Source: Syntrophomonas sp. UBA5314
GTDB taxonomy: Bacteria > Bacillota > Syntrophomonadia > Syntrophomonadales > Syntrophomonadaceae
Reading direction: 5' to 3'
Length of the DNA stretch: 64,000 nt
Assembly: GCA_002410325.1 (NCBI GenBank)
Contig: DHRK01000042.1
Location: 11,720-75,719, forward strand
The notes under the pieces were generated by a model that made no database searches, had not been told where the DNA came from, and saw only the letters and a list, made by a program, of their open reading frames with translations. Of the stretch, positions 36,131 to 46,422 are shown piece by piece; position 1 is the stretch's first letter; each line of letters starts with the position of its first letter. The position numbers and the translations under genes are program-made.

Positions 36131-36312
36131 AATGAAGCATATACCTTGAGCCGTTTACGGGAAGTCAGTAGGAAAGGCCAATAGAGATGCCCCTTTGAGG
36201 TGCAGCCCGTGAAGACATGCGGTGGGCGGAATTTCGATGCGCCTTAAGGCGCTGCCGGCCTTAGGCCCTTATAGGGCAGTACATGCCACCGGTTTTCACC
36301 GGTGGTCATGAC
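36131..36312 (+). mobile_element. IS200/IS605-like right-end remnant
   Basis: Non-coding, structured stretch between the MarR and MATE genes. It ends in an 8-base hairpin CCACCGGT-TTTC-ACCGGTGG followed at once by TCATGAC, the layout of IS605-group right ends. The preceding ~100 bases hold further short hairpins (GCGCCTTAAGGCGC) and broken frames resembling the 3' end of a tnpB gene with its omega-RNA region. No transposase or tnpB frame survives. Assignment is by recalled end structure. Confidence 0.45.
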
Positions 36313-36326
36313 TGAAACAATGATCT

Positions 36327-37700
36327 CTAATCGGGCTGTTCCCTTAATTCCGGCAAGACCAGCGGTTCGGGCAGGTACTTCATCTCATAATATATGAACA
36401 ACCCGGTTATCAAAGAAGCCAGGGCATCGGCAATGGGGGCGGTTCTCCATACGCCCTCGATCCCCCAGAAACGGGGAAGGATGAGGATCAGGGGAATCAG
36501 CAGCAAGACCTGGCGTGACAGGCTCAGGACGGTCGCTTTGGCCCCTTTGCCCACGGCCTGGAAGTAGTTGGCGCATATGATCTGGAACCCGATGATAAAG
36601 ACCATACTGAAATATACGACCATGGCATGGGCGGTCAACTCGGTCAGAGCGGTATTGTCTTTACTGAACAATCCCACGATCTGATAGGGGAAGAACTGGA
36701 AAAACAGGAATGAGGCGCTTGAGACCAAGCTGGCGGCTATCACGGCTTTCTTTAAAGTCAGCTTGACCCGATCAAACTGCCGGGCGCCGTAATTAAAGCC
36801 GATCAAGGGCTGGGCGCCCTGGCTGATGCCGACTATGGGCATAAAGGAAAGGGTTATTACACTCATCAGTATTCCCACCGCGGACAGCCCCAGGTCGCCG
36901 CCATAGGAGGAAACCGTTTTATTCAGGATCAGCTGTTGCACGCTGTTGGCCAATTGCATGGCGAACGGAGCAAAGCCGATGGACACGATGCTCATTACTA
37001 TGGGCCGCTGCAATTTAAAATTCTTGAGTCTCAGTTTGACCAGGCTGCGGTTGCCCAGAAAGTAACTCAATACCCAGATTAAAGCGAACAGCTGGCCCAG
37101 TATGGTGGCCAGGGCCGAACCCTTGATGCCCAGGCCCAGCTTAAAGATAAAGAAGTAATTCAATACCGCGTTGATAAGCGCTCCCATTACCTGGGTGGAC
37201 ATAGCCATCACCGGATTGCCCTCGGCCCTGATAAAGTTGTTCATACCCATGCCCAGCGCCCCGAAAACCGAGCCCAGCATTATAATATGCACAAAATCAA
37301 GCGCGTAGGGCATTACATCCGAACTGGCCCCGAAAGCTCTGAGGATGGGGACCGGGAAGAGCAGGTAGATGGCCGCTAGACATAGGGGCAGAATGATCAG
37401 CAGGGCGGTGGCATTGCCGGCCACCTTCTCCGCTTCCTCCAGCTTCTGCTCACCCAGGCGGATAGATATCAGAGCGGTAGCCCCGATGCCTACCAGAAAG
37501 GCTACCGCCATCAGGATCAGCATTATGGGAAAGGCCACCGTTGTCGCGGCTATAGCCAGGGAACCCACTCCCTGGCCTACAAAGACCCGGTCCACAACCG
37601 CGTACAGGGCATTGGACAGCATCCCCACTATTGAAGGCCATGAAAACTGCCACAGCAGACGGCCGATGCTCTGGCTTCCCATCGTTGTATTAGGCTTCAT
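36327..37700 (-). CDS. MATE family efflux transporter
   Basis: 457 residues with twelve hydrophobic segments. N-lobe GRLLWQFSWPSIVGMLSNAL and VDRVFVGQGVGSLAIAATT; C-lobe GISQGAQPLIGFNYGARQFD, the standard MATE repeat. Na+- or H+-driven export of cationic drugs or metabolites. Closest in type to the MepA/DinF-like Firmicutes group, by motif. Separate from the ABC exporter operon. Confidence 0.92.
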   Translation of the reverse strand: MKPNTTMGSQSIGRLLWQFSWPSIVGMLSNALYAVVDRVFVGQGVGSLAIAATTVAFPIMLILMAVAFLVGIGATALISIRLGEQKLEEAEKVAGNATALLIILPLCLAAIYLLFPVPILRAFGASSDVMPYALDFVHIIMLGSVFGALGMGMNNFIRAEGNPVMAMSTQVMGALINAVLNYFFIFKLGLGIKGSALATILGQLFALIWVLSYFLGNRSLVKLRLKNFKLQRPIVMSIVSIGFAPFAMQLANSVQQLILNKTVSSYGGDLGLSAVGILMSVITLSFMPIVGISQGAQPLIGFNYGARQFDRVKLTLKKAVIAASLVSSASFLFFQFFPYQIVGLFSKDNTALTELTAHAMVVYFSMVFIIGFQIICANYFQAVGKGAKATVLSLSRQVLLLIPLILILPRFWGIEGVWRTAPIADALASLITGLFIYYEMKYLPEPLVLPELREQPD

Positions 37701-37878
37701 TATCCTTACTCTCCCTGTTCAAAAGGATTATAGATACTAACATAGTAATATAGTACGGTACGCACGATTCGTCAAGTAAAGGGCGCCCCCAGGAGCGATG
37801 GAAGCCAAATTGAAGGGGCAGTAACGCTGCTGACTGAATATAACAGCGCCGCTGCCCCTGGTTTTGATAAAAAAATGT

Positions 37879-39027
37879 TTAGGCGAACTCGGCTATCTTT
37901 TCCAGACGTTCGGCCATGGCGGTGATTTCTTCGATGCTGGCGCTCATTTCCTGACTGGCCGCGGCCTGCTCTTCACTGGAGCGCAGGGTCACTTCGCTGT
38001 TGTTCAGGGTTTCATCAACCTTGGTCTTTATCTTATCCGTTAACTCCTTTATACTGCCCACGGTGGTCTTCGACTCATCCGACAGCTTGCGGATTTCTTC
38101 CGCAACTACGCCAAAGCCCCGGCCCACTTCCCCGGCCCGGGCCGCTTCAATAGCCGCGTTCAAACCGAGCATTTTGGTTTCATCGGCGATCTGCTTGATA
38201 AATCCCAGCACCCCGTTAATATCCTCGGAAAGCTGGAATATGTTTTTGATATTGCTGTTCAGCTCCTGTTCATTGACCGAAATATTGGATGAGGCTGCCG
38301 CCATTTCCTGAATGGTGGAAGCCACCTCTTCCAGGGAACGACTGAGGTTGGCCGACATGGTGCGCAGGTCGGTTGCGGTTTTCCTCGGTATAATAACCCC
38401 GAAGGTGGCCACCACCTGGGTGGGATCGTCTTCATCGAAGCAGGGATAGGTTACAATCATAACCGGAACTCCGTAATTTGAAGCATCCATCTCGGTTGCA
38501 AGCATTTGCTTGCTGCGGATGACTTTTTTAGCTATTGAATCCTCCTTAATGAGATCTCCCACCGCGTAATTGTTCACGCTGAATTTATCCGAGTTTTGAA
38601 TATAGGCAAACTTCTCCAGGTCGGTCATATAAAGAAAAGACCCCTCGGGGAACATATTGGCCATTAGGGGTGCGAAATCGTTGAAGGCTCTTGCTATGGG
38701 GTGCAGCCGTGGAGTGATGAGAATTAAACCGCCGGTCAGCACCTCTTCATCCACAATGGGGATGCTGGTCATTATGAGCCGCATGCCGTAGACTGCTCTG
38801 GGGACCTTTTCTTCCGTAACCTTCCTTTGCTGCATGGCCTGATGGGGGCCGCCGCCTTCTCTAACCCTGGTTCCTAAGTTGAGGGCGGGAACATCGAAGA
38901 CTTTGGAAGCAACCTTCCAAACTACCTCATTGCGGTCGGCTATAACCATTAGCATACCACCCGGTATAGAGTCGACCAGAATAGAAGCTATCTGTTTGAT
39001 ACCTTCTACAGCTTGAGAGTTAATCAT
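37879..39027 (-). CDS. Soluble methyl-accepting chemotaxis-like protein
   Basis: 382 residues with no membrane segment. Residues 1-200 form a sensor of two small alpha/beta (PAS/GAF-like) modules ([20 protein letters not shown] and a second near 120-200). Residues ~215-380 are a short MCP signalling coiled coil with the hairpin tip [20 protein letters not shown], then [19 protein letters not shown]. Cytoplasmic chemoreceptors of this size sense internal redox or metabolic state. GAGGTGG precedes the ATG. Single gene. Confidence 0.85.
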   Translation of the reverse strand: MINSQAVEGIKQIASILVDSIPGGMLMVIADRNEVVWKVASKVFDVPALNLGTRVREGGGPHQAMQQRKVTEEKVPRAVYGMRLIMTSIPIVDEEVLTGGLILITPRLHPIARAFNDFAPLMANMFPEGSFLYMTDLEKFAYIQNSDKFSVNNYAVGDLIKEDSIAKKVIRSKQMLATEMDASNYGVPVMIVTYPCFDEDDPTQVVATFGVIIPRKTATDLRTMSANLSRSLEEVASTIQEMAAASSNISVNEQELNSNIKNIFQLSEDINGVLGFIKQIADETKMLGLNAAIEAARAGEVGRGFGVVAEEIRKLSDESKTTVGSIKELTDKIKTKVDETLNNSEVTLRSSEEQAAASQEMSASIEEITAMAERLEKIAEFA

Positions 39028-39334
39028 TGATATCCACCTCTCTATTTTTTTCTATCTATCTATAGCAATATTATAAGTGTTCTTTATCCCAAATCGGACA
39101 AATTTTTCAAATACGGGAAAAGAATCGCCTGAACTGAATTAATAGGGCCGTTAATCAGCCTGTTCACTGAGAAAGGTGAATTGCTGAATGCTTTTAAGAG
39201 CTAGAAACCCCAATTCTATAAGGTTTAAGATTCTCCATTTATTTTAAACGCTTGTGTTAAATGTTGGCACAACAGTTGCGCTTTGTGAATATTGTGTTCG
39301 TAAGAGCACAACACTTTCGAGGAGGATCTTTTAT

Positions 39335-40435
39335 ATGCCCAAGGCAAAGAAGAAACAATTGGTAGGGATGGTTTATTCCATGACCAATGAGGCGGTAAAC
39401 AACCAGGTAATTGCCTTTCGTAGGGGGATTAACGGCAAGCTGACCCGAATGAAGGCCTATCCGACCGGTGGAGGCGGCACCGGCACCACCGAAGTTTCGC
39501 CGGCCACACCACAGGACGGAGTCGATCCACTGGCATCACAGGACTCGCTGGTGTTGTCAAAGGATACGGACTTCCTTTTCGCTGTAAATGCCGGCACCAA
39601 CAGCATCAGCAGCTTCCGGGTGGCTGCCAGCGGGGCGCTCAGCCTGGCCGATGTGGAGCCCTCGGGGGGCTACCAGCCCAACAGCCTGGCGGTGTTTGGC
39701 AACCGTCTCTACGTGAGCAATGTGGGCAATGAGGCCAATAATTACGCCTCCAATATCAGCGGTTTTCGACTGGAAAGAGACGGCCGCCTCACCCCGATCC
39801 CCGGCGCTATCTATACCCTGAGCACCGCTAACGCCCAGCCCGCCAACGTAGTTATCAATTCGGACGGCAGGCTGCTGGTGGTATCGGAGCTTACCACCAA
39901 CCGCCTGAGTGTTTTTCGCTTCAAGAGCGACGGGACCTTAAGCGGGCCGATCATTAATGAGTCGGCGGGGGCGGGTCCATTTGGCATGTATTTTCTTTCC
40001 GGAGGGGTCTTGCTGGTCAGCGAAGCCGGCAGCAACGCTCTATCGTCCTATACAGCGGCTGCCAATGGAAGTCTGGCCACGGTCAGCGCTTCGATCCCCA
40101 ACGGCCAACTGGCAACCTGCTGGGTGGTGCCCGCCCGGAATGAGCGGTACGCCTTTACCTCCAATGCCGGCAGTGGAACTATCACCATTTACCGTATCAA
40201 TAATGATAAAACCCTGGAGGTTATGGAGAACGTGTACAGCACTGCCGAAGGTTCGGCTGCCAATCCCATTGACATCGGAGTGAGCCGGGACGGGCGCTAT
40301 TTCTACGCATTAAATGGCAATAAGGGTTCGATATCCGTTTTCCGGATCGAAAGGGACGGCCACCTTACCCGGGTGCAGGTGCTCAGGGATTCCATGCTGC
40401 CCGTATTGGGCTCCCAGGGAATCGCGGTGCGTTAA
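39335..40435 (+). CDS. Beta-propeller protein of the lactonase/YVTN type
   Basis: 366 residues from ATG 39335, preceded by GAGGAGGATC. Repeating blades are visible, each with a strand like LFAVNAGTNSISSFRV followed by DGRL/NGSL (GRLTPI, GTLSGP, GSLATV, KTLEVM, GHLTRV): the 6-phosphogluconolactonase/3-carboxymuconate-cyclase fold. No signal peptide, so cytoplasmic. True lactonase activity is doubtful; many such proteins are uncharacterised. A run of Gly/Thr after residue 45 forms a linker. Monocistronic. Confidence 0.78.
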   Translation: MPKAKKKQLVGMVYSMTNEAVNNQVIAFRRGINGKLTRMKAYPTGGGGTGTTEVSPATPQDGVDPLASQDSLVLSKDTDFLFAVNAGTNSISSFRVAASGALSLADVEPSGGYQPNSLAVFGNRLYVSNVGNEANNYASNISGFRLERDGRLTPIPGAIYTLSTANAQPANVVINSDGRLLVVSELTTNRLSVFRFKSDGTLSGPIINESAGAGPFGMYFLSGGVLLVSEAGSNALSSYTAAANGSLATVSASIPNGQLATCWVVPARNERYAFTSNAGSGTITIYRINNDKTLEVMENVYSTAEGSAANPIDIGVSRDGRYFYALNGNKGSISVFRIERDGHLTRVQVLRDSMLPVLGSQGIAVR

Positions 40436-40904
40436 GTACTCTGCTTCTACAATTTATAATCGTCTGGTGAGGATGGGAGGGTTATAAAACAGACCGGTAG
40501 CGCTGGAGACACTTTCTACACTGACGTGCTGCGCCCCCCTGTCCTTAATACCTGCTTTGCCATAAGTAAAATACAGTATTACTGAGCTAAATGGAGTTTG
40601 AGCATGACTTCCGAAAGACCAATGTATACGGATAGGACATGCCGACCAGTACTGCTTTTTATGTCAGTTGATTTCCTACCTTGACACACCATCCTGACGC
40701 CTTTACCGCGTAGTGGATATTTCTAGAAACCTCCTGTTTATTGCCTGGTTCTTTAATTTATGCAAGCTTGCCAGGAAGTTACTATAACCAGATATAATAA
40801 TAAATATAGAAGGTTATTATACAATCTGGTCGAATATTAGAATAAGCGCTGTTGTAACCAATGGATCCCAGTGAGCTTTTATAAAAATATCTGAGGAGAT
40901 TTTA
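40436..40904. promoter_or_regulatory. 469-base leader region before the nitrogenase-like operon
   Basis: No gene is supported here. A candidate promoter is TTGCCA (40768-40773), 19 bases, TATAAT (40793-40798). Exact arms ACCAGAT (40787-40793) and ATCTGGT (40824-40830) flank this -10, giving a possible operator or hairpin. GAGGAG before ATG 40905 is the ribosome site. No known riboswitch core was recognised. Confidence 0.4.
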
Positions 40905-41666
40905 ATGAGGAAGATTGCAATCTATGGCAAGGGCGGCATCGGCAAGTCGACGATTACAAGTTCACTGTCTGCGGCCATTTCCCTAATGGGCTTTAAAGTA
41001 ATGCAAATCGGCTGCGATCCCAAGGCTGATTCAACTATCAAACTGACCAATGGACGCCCCGTTGTGCCGGTAATGAATTACCTCAAAGACCATATCGAGT
41101 ATCCGACCCTGGATGATATTGTGGTCCCTGGTTTTAATGGCATACTATGTGTCGAGGCAGGGGGCCCCACGCCGGGTATTGGCTGCGGGGGGAGGGGAAT
41201 TATTACCACCTTTAATGTCCTGGAAGAGTTGAATGCCTTTGAGACCTACCGACCGGATTTCGTTTTTTATGATGTTCTGGGCGACGTAGTCTGTGGTGGC
41301 TTTGCCATGCCCATACGCCAGGGCTATGCCGAGGAGGTCATTATCATAACTTCAGGAGAAAAAATGGCTCTTTTTTCCGCCCGCAATATCAAAGCGGCCC
41401 TGGATAATTTTGCGGATCGCAATTATGCAAGCCTACGCGGCCTAATTTTAAACCGGCGTAATGTGCCGGGCGAAGAGAGAACGGTTCGCAATTTTGCGGA
41501 TGAGGTGGGGACGACAATTATAGGAGATATTCCCCGGGATGATCATATTGGTTTTTATGAGGAGCTAAATAAGACCGTAATAGAGGGAGATGCTGAACTT
41601 CCAGTGGCCAGAATTATTATGGAAATAGCCAGCCAATTGCTGGTTGAGAAGGAGGCTGAACAATGA
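40905..41666 (+). CDS. NifH-like ATP-dependent reductase (nitrogenase-like iron protein)
   Basis: 253 residues. P-loop GKGGIGKST (8-16), [10 protein letters not shown] (Cys37), and the two Cys that bridge the [4Fe-4S] cluster in a NifH homodimer: Cys94 in GIGCGGRGI and Cys130 in [16 protein letters not shown]. All catalytic features of an electron-donating iron protein are present. It lacks the C-terminal extension of true NifH. By position it feeds electrons to the NifD/K-like proteins that follow. The stop overlaps the next start (ATGA). No nif, bch or cfb neighbours are present, so it is not assigned to a named system. Confidence 0.9.
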   Translation: MRKIAIYGKGGIGKSTITSSLSAAISLMGFKVMQIGCDPKADSTIKLTNGRPVVPVMNYLKDHIEYPTLDDIVVPGFNGILCVEAGGPTPGIGCGGRGIITTFNVLEELNAFETYRPDFVFYDVLGDVVCGGFAMPIRQGYAEEVIIITSGEKMALFSARNIKAALDNFADRNYASLRGLILNRRNVPGEERTVRNFADEVGTTIIGDIPRDDHIGFYEELNKTVIEGDAELPVARIIMEIASQLLVEKEAEQ

Positions 41667-42973
41667 GTGGACAGCCCTTTTCACTGGCCATAGGCGATGT
41701 CGATAAGCTCGGACCCTCAGGATACCCACGGCTAATGCCCCGCAACTATATGCACTACTGCCCCCCTGGAATGGGCGGATGGGGAATAGTCCGGGTAGGG
41801 CTGTTAGTTCCCGAATCGGTAATGCTGTTTGTATCCCCGGCCGCATGTGGAAGGCATGGCGCCATAGCCGGTTTTCAATTGGGGTTTAAGAAACGATTAT
41901 TCTTTTTTCATATCAGTGAGAATGATATGGTGACCGGACAACACCTGGAAAAGGTAATCCAGGCGGCCGGAGAAATAATCAATACAATAAAACCACGGCC
42001 CAGAGCTCTAATCATCTGCGCCACCTGTGTCGATGATTTACTGGGCTCGGATTATGATGCAATTGCTCTGCGGGTGGAGGCCGAGCATAAAATACCGGTC
42101 AGGATCTGTCATATGGATCCCATCACCCGGGAAGGGAAAACCGCCCCCGAATTTTCTGTTCAGCAGGCTGTCTACAGTTTCCTTCCGGTATCAAAAGAGA
42201 GGGAGCGGAGCGTAAATATAATCGGCAATTTTGCCCCCATTGACCAGGACAGTGAATTTCATGAATTGCTGTTGTCGGTAGGGTTTGAAAAGATAAGGCA
42301 TATTGCGGCCTGTTCCAGCCTGGAGGAATTCTACCAGATGGGGCGCTCTTCGTACAATATCCTGCTTAAACATCCGGGCCATCTAGCGGCCAGAGATTTA
42401 CAGCGGGGGCACGGAATACCTTTCTGCTTTGCCCCGCCGGCCTACAGTATTGACACTATTACCGCTGTCTATGAGCAACTGGGCGAGTTTCTGGGGCATA
42501 AGCTGCCGCTGGAGAGCTACCGTGAAGAAGCCCTGGAAGAACTGAAACAATACCGGTTGTCTTTGGGACGCATTTGCATCGCAGTCGGTGAAAGCATCAA
42601 CGCCAGCCCCTTTGAACTGGCGCGGGCCCTCGCCGAGTACGGATTTAATGTTCCCTACATCTTTGCGGACAATATCCTCCCGTTTGACAAGGAACATATC
42701 AGGTGGCTGCAATATAAAAGACCCGAGACAAGGGTGTTTCCCAATATGCACCCGACCATGGTCGGCTTCCTGGAAAACAGCCCGGAAGTTGATCTCGCCA
42801 TCGGTCTTGATGCCGGCTATTACTGTAGTGGTGCCAGGGTAGTGCCCCACAGCTTGGACGTCCAACCGTATGGATACCGTGGAGTTTTGAACCTGATGCG
42901 TGCTATGGTTCAGACGTTAAGCAGGCCGCGTGATCACCGGGAGCAGGTCTATGCTTCCAGTATTGTAATTTAA
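41663..42973 (+). CDS. NifD-like nitrogenase component 1 protein
   Basis: 436 residues of the oxidoreductase/nitrogenase component 1 fold. Three Cys sit where P-cluster ligands occur: Cys33 (NYMHYCPPG), Cys62 (SPAACGRHG) and Cys122 ([13 protein letters not shown], compare the C-P-x-G-L-x-G-D block of NifD). Later features include [20 protein letters not shown] and [15 protein letters not shown]. No equivalent of the FeMo-cofactor Cys/His pair is obvious, so it may bind a small cluster and an external substrate, as in the BchN and CfbD relatives. Likely substrate-reducing subunit with the next gene. Confidence 0.85.
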   Translation: MSGQPFSLAIGDVDKLGPSGYPRLMPRNYMHYCPPGMGGWGIVRVGLLVPESVMLFVSPAACGRHGAIAGFQLGFKKRLFFFHISENDMVTGQHLEKVIQAAGEIINTIKPRPRALIICATCVDDLLGSDYDAIALRVEAEHKIPVRICHMDPITREGKTAPEFSVQQAVYSFLPVSKERERSVNIIGNFAPIDQDSEFHELLLSVGFEKIRHIAACSSLEEFYQMGRSSYNILLKHPGHLAARDLQRGHGIPFCFAPPAYSIDTITAVYEQLGEFLGHKLPLESYREEALEELKQYRLSLGRICIAVGESINASPFELARALAEYGFNVPYIFADNILPFDKEHIRWLQYKRPETRVFPNMHPTMVGFLENSPEVDLAIGLDAGYYCSGARVVPHSLDVQPYGYRGVLNLMRAMVQTLSRPRDHREQVYASSIVI

Positions 42974-42989
42974 GGAGGCTTAAGAACCA

Positions 42990-44171
42990 GTGGAAGGCTT
43001 ATACAAGTTTTTACCTCCTTTTGCCCCCGACTACTCAGGGGTGTGTTCAGTTTTGTTTGAATTGGGGGGAATGCTGGTTATTCACGACGCCGGAGGCTGT
43101 ACCGGCAATTTTACCGGCTATGATGAACCCCGCTGGTATGGCAGCGCCAGTGCCGTATTCAGCTCCGGTCTGCGGGAGAGAGAGACCATATTGGGGGATG
43201 AGGAGCAGTTTATGCGCCGGCTGCAGGATGCTGCCGAAGCCATGAAACCGAGCTTTATTACCATCCTGGGCAGCCCGGCGCCCATGGTGGCTGGAATGGA
43301 TTACCGGGCAGTGGCGGCTGCTATCTCTCGAAGAACCCGGTTGCCGGTGCTCACTTTCGATACCGACGGCATGAAGAAATATGATGTCGGTCAATCAGAG
43401 GCCTTTTTAAAACTGGCCCGGTCTTTTGTCAATCCGCGCTTCCCGGAATCGCAAGACTCCCCCCAGGTCAATATTATTGGGGCAACTCCTCTTGATATAG
43501 GCAGTAAAAGAGCCATCGAAGGGCTTATTAATCAGATTGAGAAGGCCGGTTTTTCGAACATATCCTGCTGGGGAACGGGTTCGTCAAGGGATGAAATAGC
43601 AGGTGCGGCCCAGGCTAAAATTAATATTGTAGCCTCCTGGTCGGGACTGGCAGCCGCCCGCTATATGTTGGCAAGCTACCAAACGCCTTTCTACGTGGGA
43701 ATCCCAGTTGGAACACGACCGGGTATATTATTCCGCCGTGATATTCGCAGGCTGGCGGGGCTGGCTGAAGACAGCCCGCCGACAGCGGTTTGCCGAGTTG
43801 GGAAGGATCCTCGGAAAACGCTGGTTATTGGAGAACAGGTTATGAGTAATGCCCTTCGTACCTGTCTGCAAATGGATTTCGGCCTGGAGCAAGTGCAGGT
43901 CGCCACATTCCTAAACCTGGACGAAAGTTTAAGAGACGAAGCGGACTTTATCCTTAAATGTGAGGAGGATCTCGCTGTCATCGCTGCTCAAAAAAACTAT
44001 GATCTGGTAATAGGCGACCCCCTATACGAAGAAGCTTTGGATTTGAAGTGGGAAACCCGTTTTATAAAACTCGCCCACCCAGCTCTTTCCAGCCGTCTTT
44101 TTTGGGATCATTATGTAGATTTATTTGGGGAAGGAGGGACATCATTCTTTGCTGAACATCTGGAACCGTAA
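42990..44171 (+). CDS. NifK-like nitrogenase component 1 protein
   Basis: 393 residues from GTG 42990 with AAGGAGG upstream, 16 bases after the NifD-like gene. Component 1 fold with Cys19 (DYSGVCSVLFELGG) and Cys37 (HDAGGCTGNFTGYDEP) in the first two cluster-ligand positions. At the third position, where nitrogenases have T-x-C-x-x-x-x-I-G, the sequence reads ILGSPAPMVAGMD with no Cys. The heterodimer would thus offer 3+2 cysteines. Shorter than NifK. Probably partners the NifD-like protein. Confidence 0.83.
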   Translation: MEGLYKFLPPFAPDYSGVCSVLFELGGMLVIHDAGGCTGNFTGYDEPRWYGSASAVFSSGLRERETILGDEEQFMRRLQDAAEAMKPSFITILGSPAPMVAGMDYRAVAAAISRRTRLPVLTFDTDGMKKYDVGQSEAFLKLARSFVNPRFPESQDSPQVNIIGATPLDIGSKRAIEGLINQIEKAGFSNISCWGTGSSRDEIAGAAQAKINIVASWSGLAAARYMLASYQTPFYVGIPVGTRPGILFRRDIRRLAGLAEDSPPTAVCRVGKDPRKTLVIGEQVMSNALRTCLQMDFGLEQVQVATFLNLDESLRDEADFILKCEEDLAVIAAQKNYDLVIGDPLYEEALDLKWETRFIKLAHPALSSRLFWDHYVDLFGEGGTSFFAEHLEP

Positions 44172-44212
44172 AGGAAAAGACTGACCAATTAATACTAAAG
44201 AGGAGAATGATT

Positions 44213-45346
44213 ATGAGAAGCCGTCTATTTAAAGGTGCTGCACTGTGCATGATGCTGGTCTTGATGCTGGGTGCGCTATCTGCATGTTCAAAGAAGGGGC
44301 AAAGCGCATCAACAATTGCGGAAACGGAATATAAAACGGTTATTGACCAGAATGGCAGAACCGTAAAGGTCCCGACCAAAATTAACCGGGTGGTCGTTAC
44401 CAGCATGGTGCCGGTTCCATCAGCCTTTTTCGTTGCCACCGGATCCTGCGAAAAACTGGTGGGCGTTCATCCGGCGGCCAAGAGCGCTGCGGAAGTATCT
44501 ATCCTGGGTGTATTGGCTCCCGAAATATTTAAGGCTGAGACTACCTTTATCAAAGGCAGCGATCTGAATATTGAAGAGCTGCTCAAGCTAAAACCCGATG
44601 TGGTTTTTTTCCGCGGTCCCAACGGTGAAGAGTTAAAACAGCTGGAAGCGGCTGGAATTCCAGCTGTTGCTATTAAACCGATGGCCAGAGCAGACGGCAA
44701 CACCCTGGAGATATATAATTCATGGATCAAATTGATTGGCGAAGTAATGGGCCAGGAAACCAGGGCCGACGAAATCATAAATCTGGGCCGCGAAGCCGAG
44801 AAGATGGTTGCGGATCGAGTGAAAAATGTGTCTGAAGATCAAAAACCGCAGGCCATGGTTTTATATAAACACGATGATAAGAAGATCGAAATTGCCGGAT
44901 CGAATTTCTTTGGCTCCTACTGGTTAAAGACTACCGGCGCCCGGGACGCAGCCCAGGAAATCAACGGCACCAAGCAAGTCAATATGGAACAGATCTATAA
45001 ATGGAATCCGGATATTATTTACATAACCAACTTCACATCCACCCTGCCCGAGGACCTGCTCAATAACACAATCACGGGGCAGGACTGGAGCAAGGTAAAA
45101 GCGGTTCAAAACGGCAAAGTATATAAGATTCCCCTGGGTATTTACCGCTGGTTCCCGCCCAGTGGGGACAGCCCCCTTATGTTGAAATGGATGGCTCAGA
45201 AAAATCAACCGGAACTGTTCAAAGATTATGATATTACTGCTGAGATCAAAAAATATTACGCCCAGGTATATAAATACAATCTCAGTGATCAACAGGTGCA
45301 GACCATTTTGAATCCCCCCCGGGAAGGTGCCAAGGATGCCCAGTAA
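44213..45346 (+). CDS. FecB/BtuF-type ABC substrate-binding lipoprotein
   Basis: 377 residues from ATG 44213, 6 bases after AGGAGA. Lipoprotein signal with LGALSAC (Cys25). Periplasmic-binding fold of the metal-chelate class: TVIDQNGRTVKVPTKINRVV, LNIEELLKLKPDVVFF, MEQIYKWNPDIIYITNF, YKIPLGIYRWFPPSGDSPLM. The family binds ferric siderophores, haem, cobalamin or similar chelates. Directly after the nitrogenase-like genes (41-base gap), so its ligand may be the substrate, product or cofactor source of that enzyme (inference). Confidence 0.9.
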   Translation: MRSRLFKGAALCMMLVLMLGALSACSKKGQSASTIAETEYKTVIDQNGRTVKVPTKINRVVVTSMVPVPSAFFVATGSCEKLVGVHPAAKSAAEVSILGVLAPEIFKAETTFIKGSDLNIEELLKLKPDVVFFRGPNGEELKQLEAAGIPAVAIKPMARADGNTLEIYNSWIKLIGEVMGQETRADEIINLGREAEKMVADRVKNVSEDQKPQAMVLYKHDDKKIEIAGSNFFGSYWLKTTGARDAAQEINGTKQVNMEQIYKWNPDIIYITNFTSTLPEDLLNNTITGQDWSKVKAVQNGKVYKIPLGIYRWFPPSGDSPLMLKWMAQKNQPELFKDYDITAEIKKYYAQVYKYNLSDQQVQTILNPPREGAKDAQ

Positions 45347-45381
45347 AGCTTTTTTGGACGGGCGAAGGATGGACTGGTGGC

Positions 45382-46422
45382 ATGTCTGATTTACCGGGCG
45401 CCCAGGCAGGAAGTAGATTGAGCCGCAAGATTATGGTTCTAATATTAGTGCTTGTACCCCTGATTTTGTTTGTGCTCTCGGTCTGCTACGGAAGGTATTG
45501 GATTTCACCGTCAGTTGTTTTGGACATCCTTTTTTCTAAACTCATCCCGGTGGACATCACCTGGTCAGGGCTGGAGGAATCGGTAGTCATGAGTTTGAGG
45601 GTGCCGCGGGTGCTGCTGGTTATGCTGGTGGGAGCCGGATTGGCGGTTGCCGGAGCCTCCTTTCAGGGGCTTTTCGGCAATCCACTGGTAAGCCCCGACA
45701 TCCTGGGAGTGTCTGCCGGGGCCGGATTCGGAGCCGCCTTGGGCATCATGCTATGCGATCAGATGGCCGTGATTCAGATTCTGGCGTTTGCCTTCGGGAT
45801 TATGGCGGTCATAATAACCTACGCCATCAGCCATCTAAAAACCGGCACTCCTCTTTTCATGCTGGTTTTATCGGGAGTGATTACCGGCGCTTTTTTTCAG
45901 GCCATGATTTCATTAATAAAATATCTGGCCGATCCCCATGACAAACTGCCGGCCATAATATACTGGTTGATGGGCAGTATGGCCGGTGCTACTTATCAGG
46001 ACCTGTTGATAGGTGCTCCTATCATCATGGCCGGGATAGTCATCCTGCTATTGCTGCGTTGGAGGATCAATATTCTGTCTCTGGATGAAGAGGAAGCCCG
46101 TTCCCTGGGGGTGGATGTTCAACGCCTGAGATGGCTGGTCATCTTTGCCTCAACCATCATTACCGCCACCGCTGTATCCTTATGCGGAATCGTCGGATGG
46201 GTGGGGCTGGTCATTCCTCATATAGGAAGAATGCTGGTGGGACCCGACCACCGAAGGCTGCTGCCGGTATGTGTTTCACTTGGGGCCTGTTTCCTGGTGC
46301 TTATCGACAATATAGCCAGGGCAGCTACCAGTTCAGAAATACCACTGTCAATACTTACGGCGGTAATAGGAGCCCCGTTTTTTGCTTATCTCTTAAGGAA
46401 AACCGGAGGATTATGGTCATGA
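45382..46422 (+). CDS. FecCD-family ABC permease
   Basis: 346 residues with about ten transmembrane helices. Family motifs: SLRVPRVLLVMLVGAGLAVA, GASFQGLFGNPLVSPDILGV, LGVDVQRLRWLVIFASTIIT and GIVGWVGLVIPHIGRMLVGP. Imports metal chelates or corrinoids through the inner membrane. Overlaps the ATPase gene. Confidence 0.93.
   Translation: MSDLPGAQAGSRLSRKIMVLILVLVPLILFVLSVCYGRYWISPSVVLDILFSKLIPVDITWSGLEESVVMSLRVPRVLLVMLVGAGLAVAGASFQGLFGNPLVSPDILGVSAGAGFGAALGIMLCDQMAVIQILAFAFGIMAVIITYAISHLKTGTPLFMLVLSGVITGAFFQAMISLIKYLADPHDKLPAIIYWLMGSMAGATYQDLLIGAPIIMAGIVILLLLRWRINILSLDEEEARSLGVDVQRLRWLVIFASTIITATAVSLCGIVGWVGLVIPHIGRMLVGPDHRRLLPVCVSLGACFLVLIDNIARAATSSEIPLSILTAVIGAPFFAYLLRKTGGLWS

Noticed and set aside
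40905..44171. A true nitrogenase (nifHDK)
   Set aside because: NifK-like protein lacks the third P-cluster Cys, FeMo-co ligands are not recognisable, proteins are shorter and no nifE/N/B genes are nearby.
46131..46412. Upstream extension of the importer ATPase gene
   Set aside because: Lies within the FecCD permease gene. ATG 46413 with GGAGGA is the sensible start.
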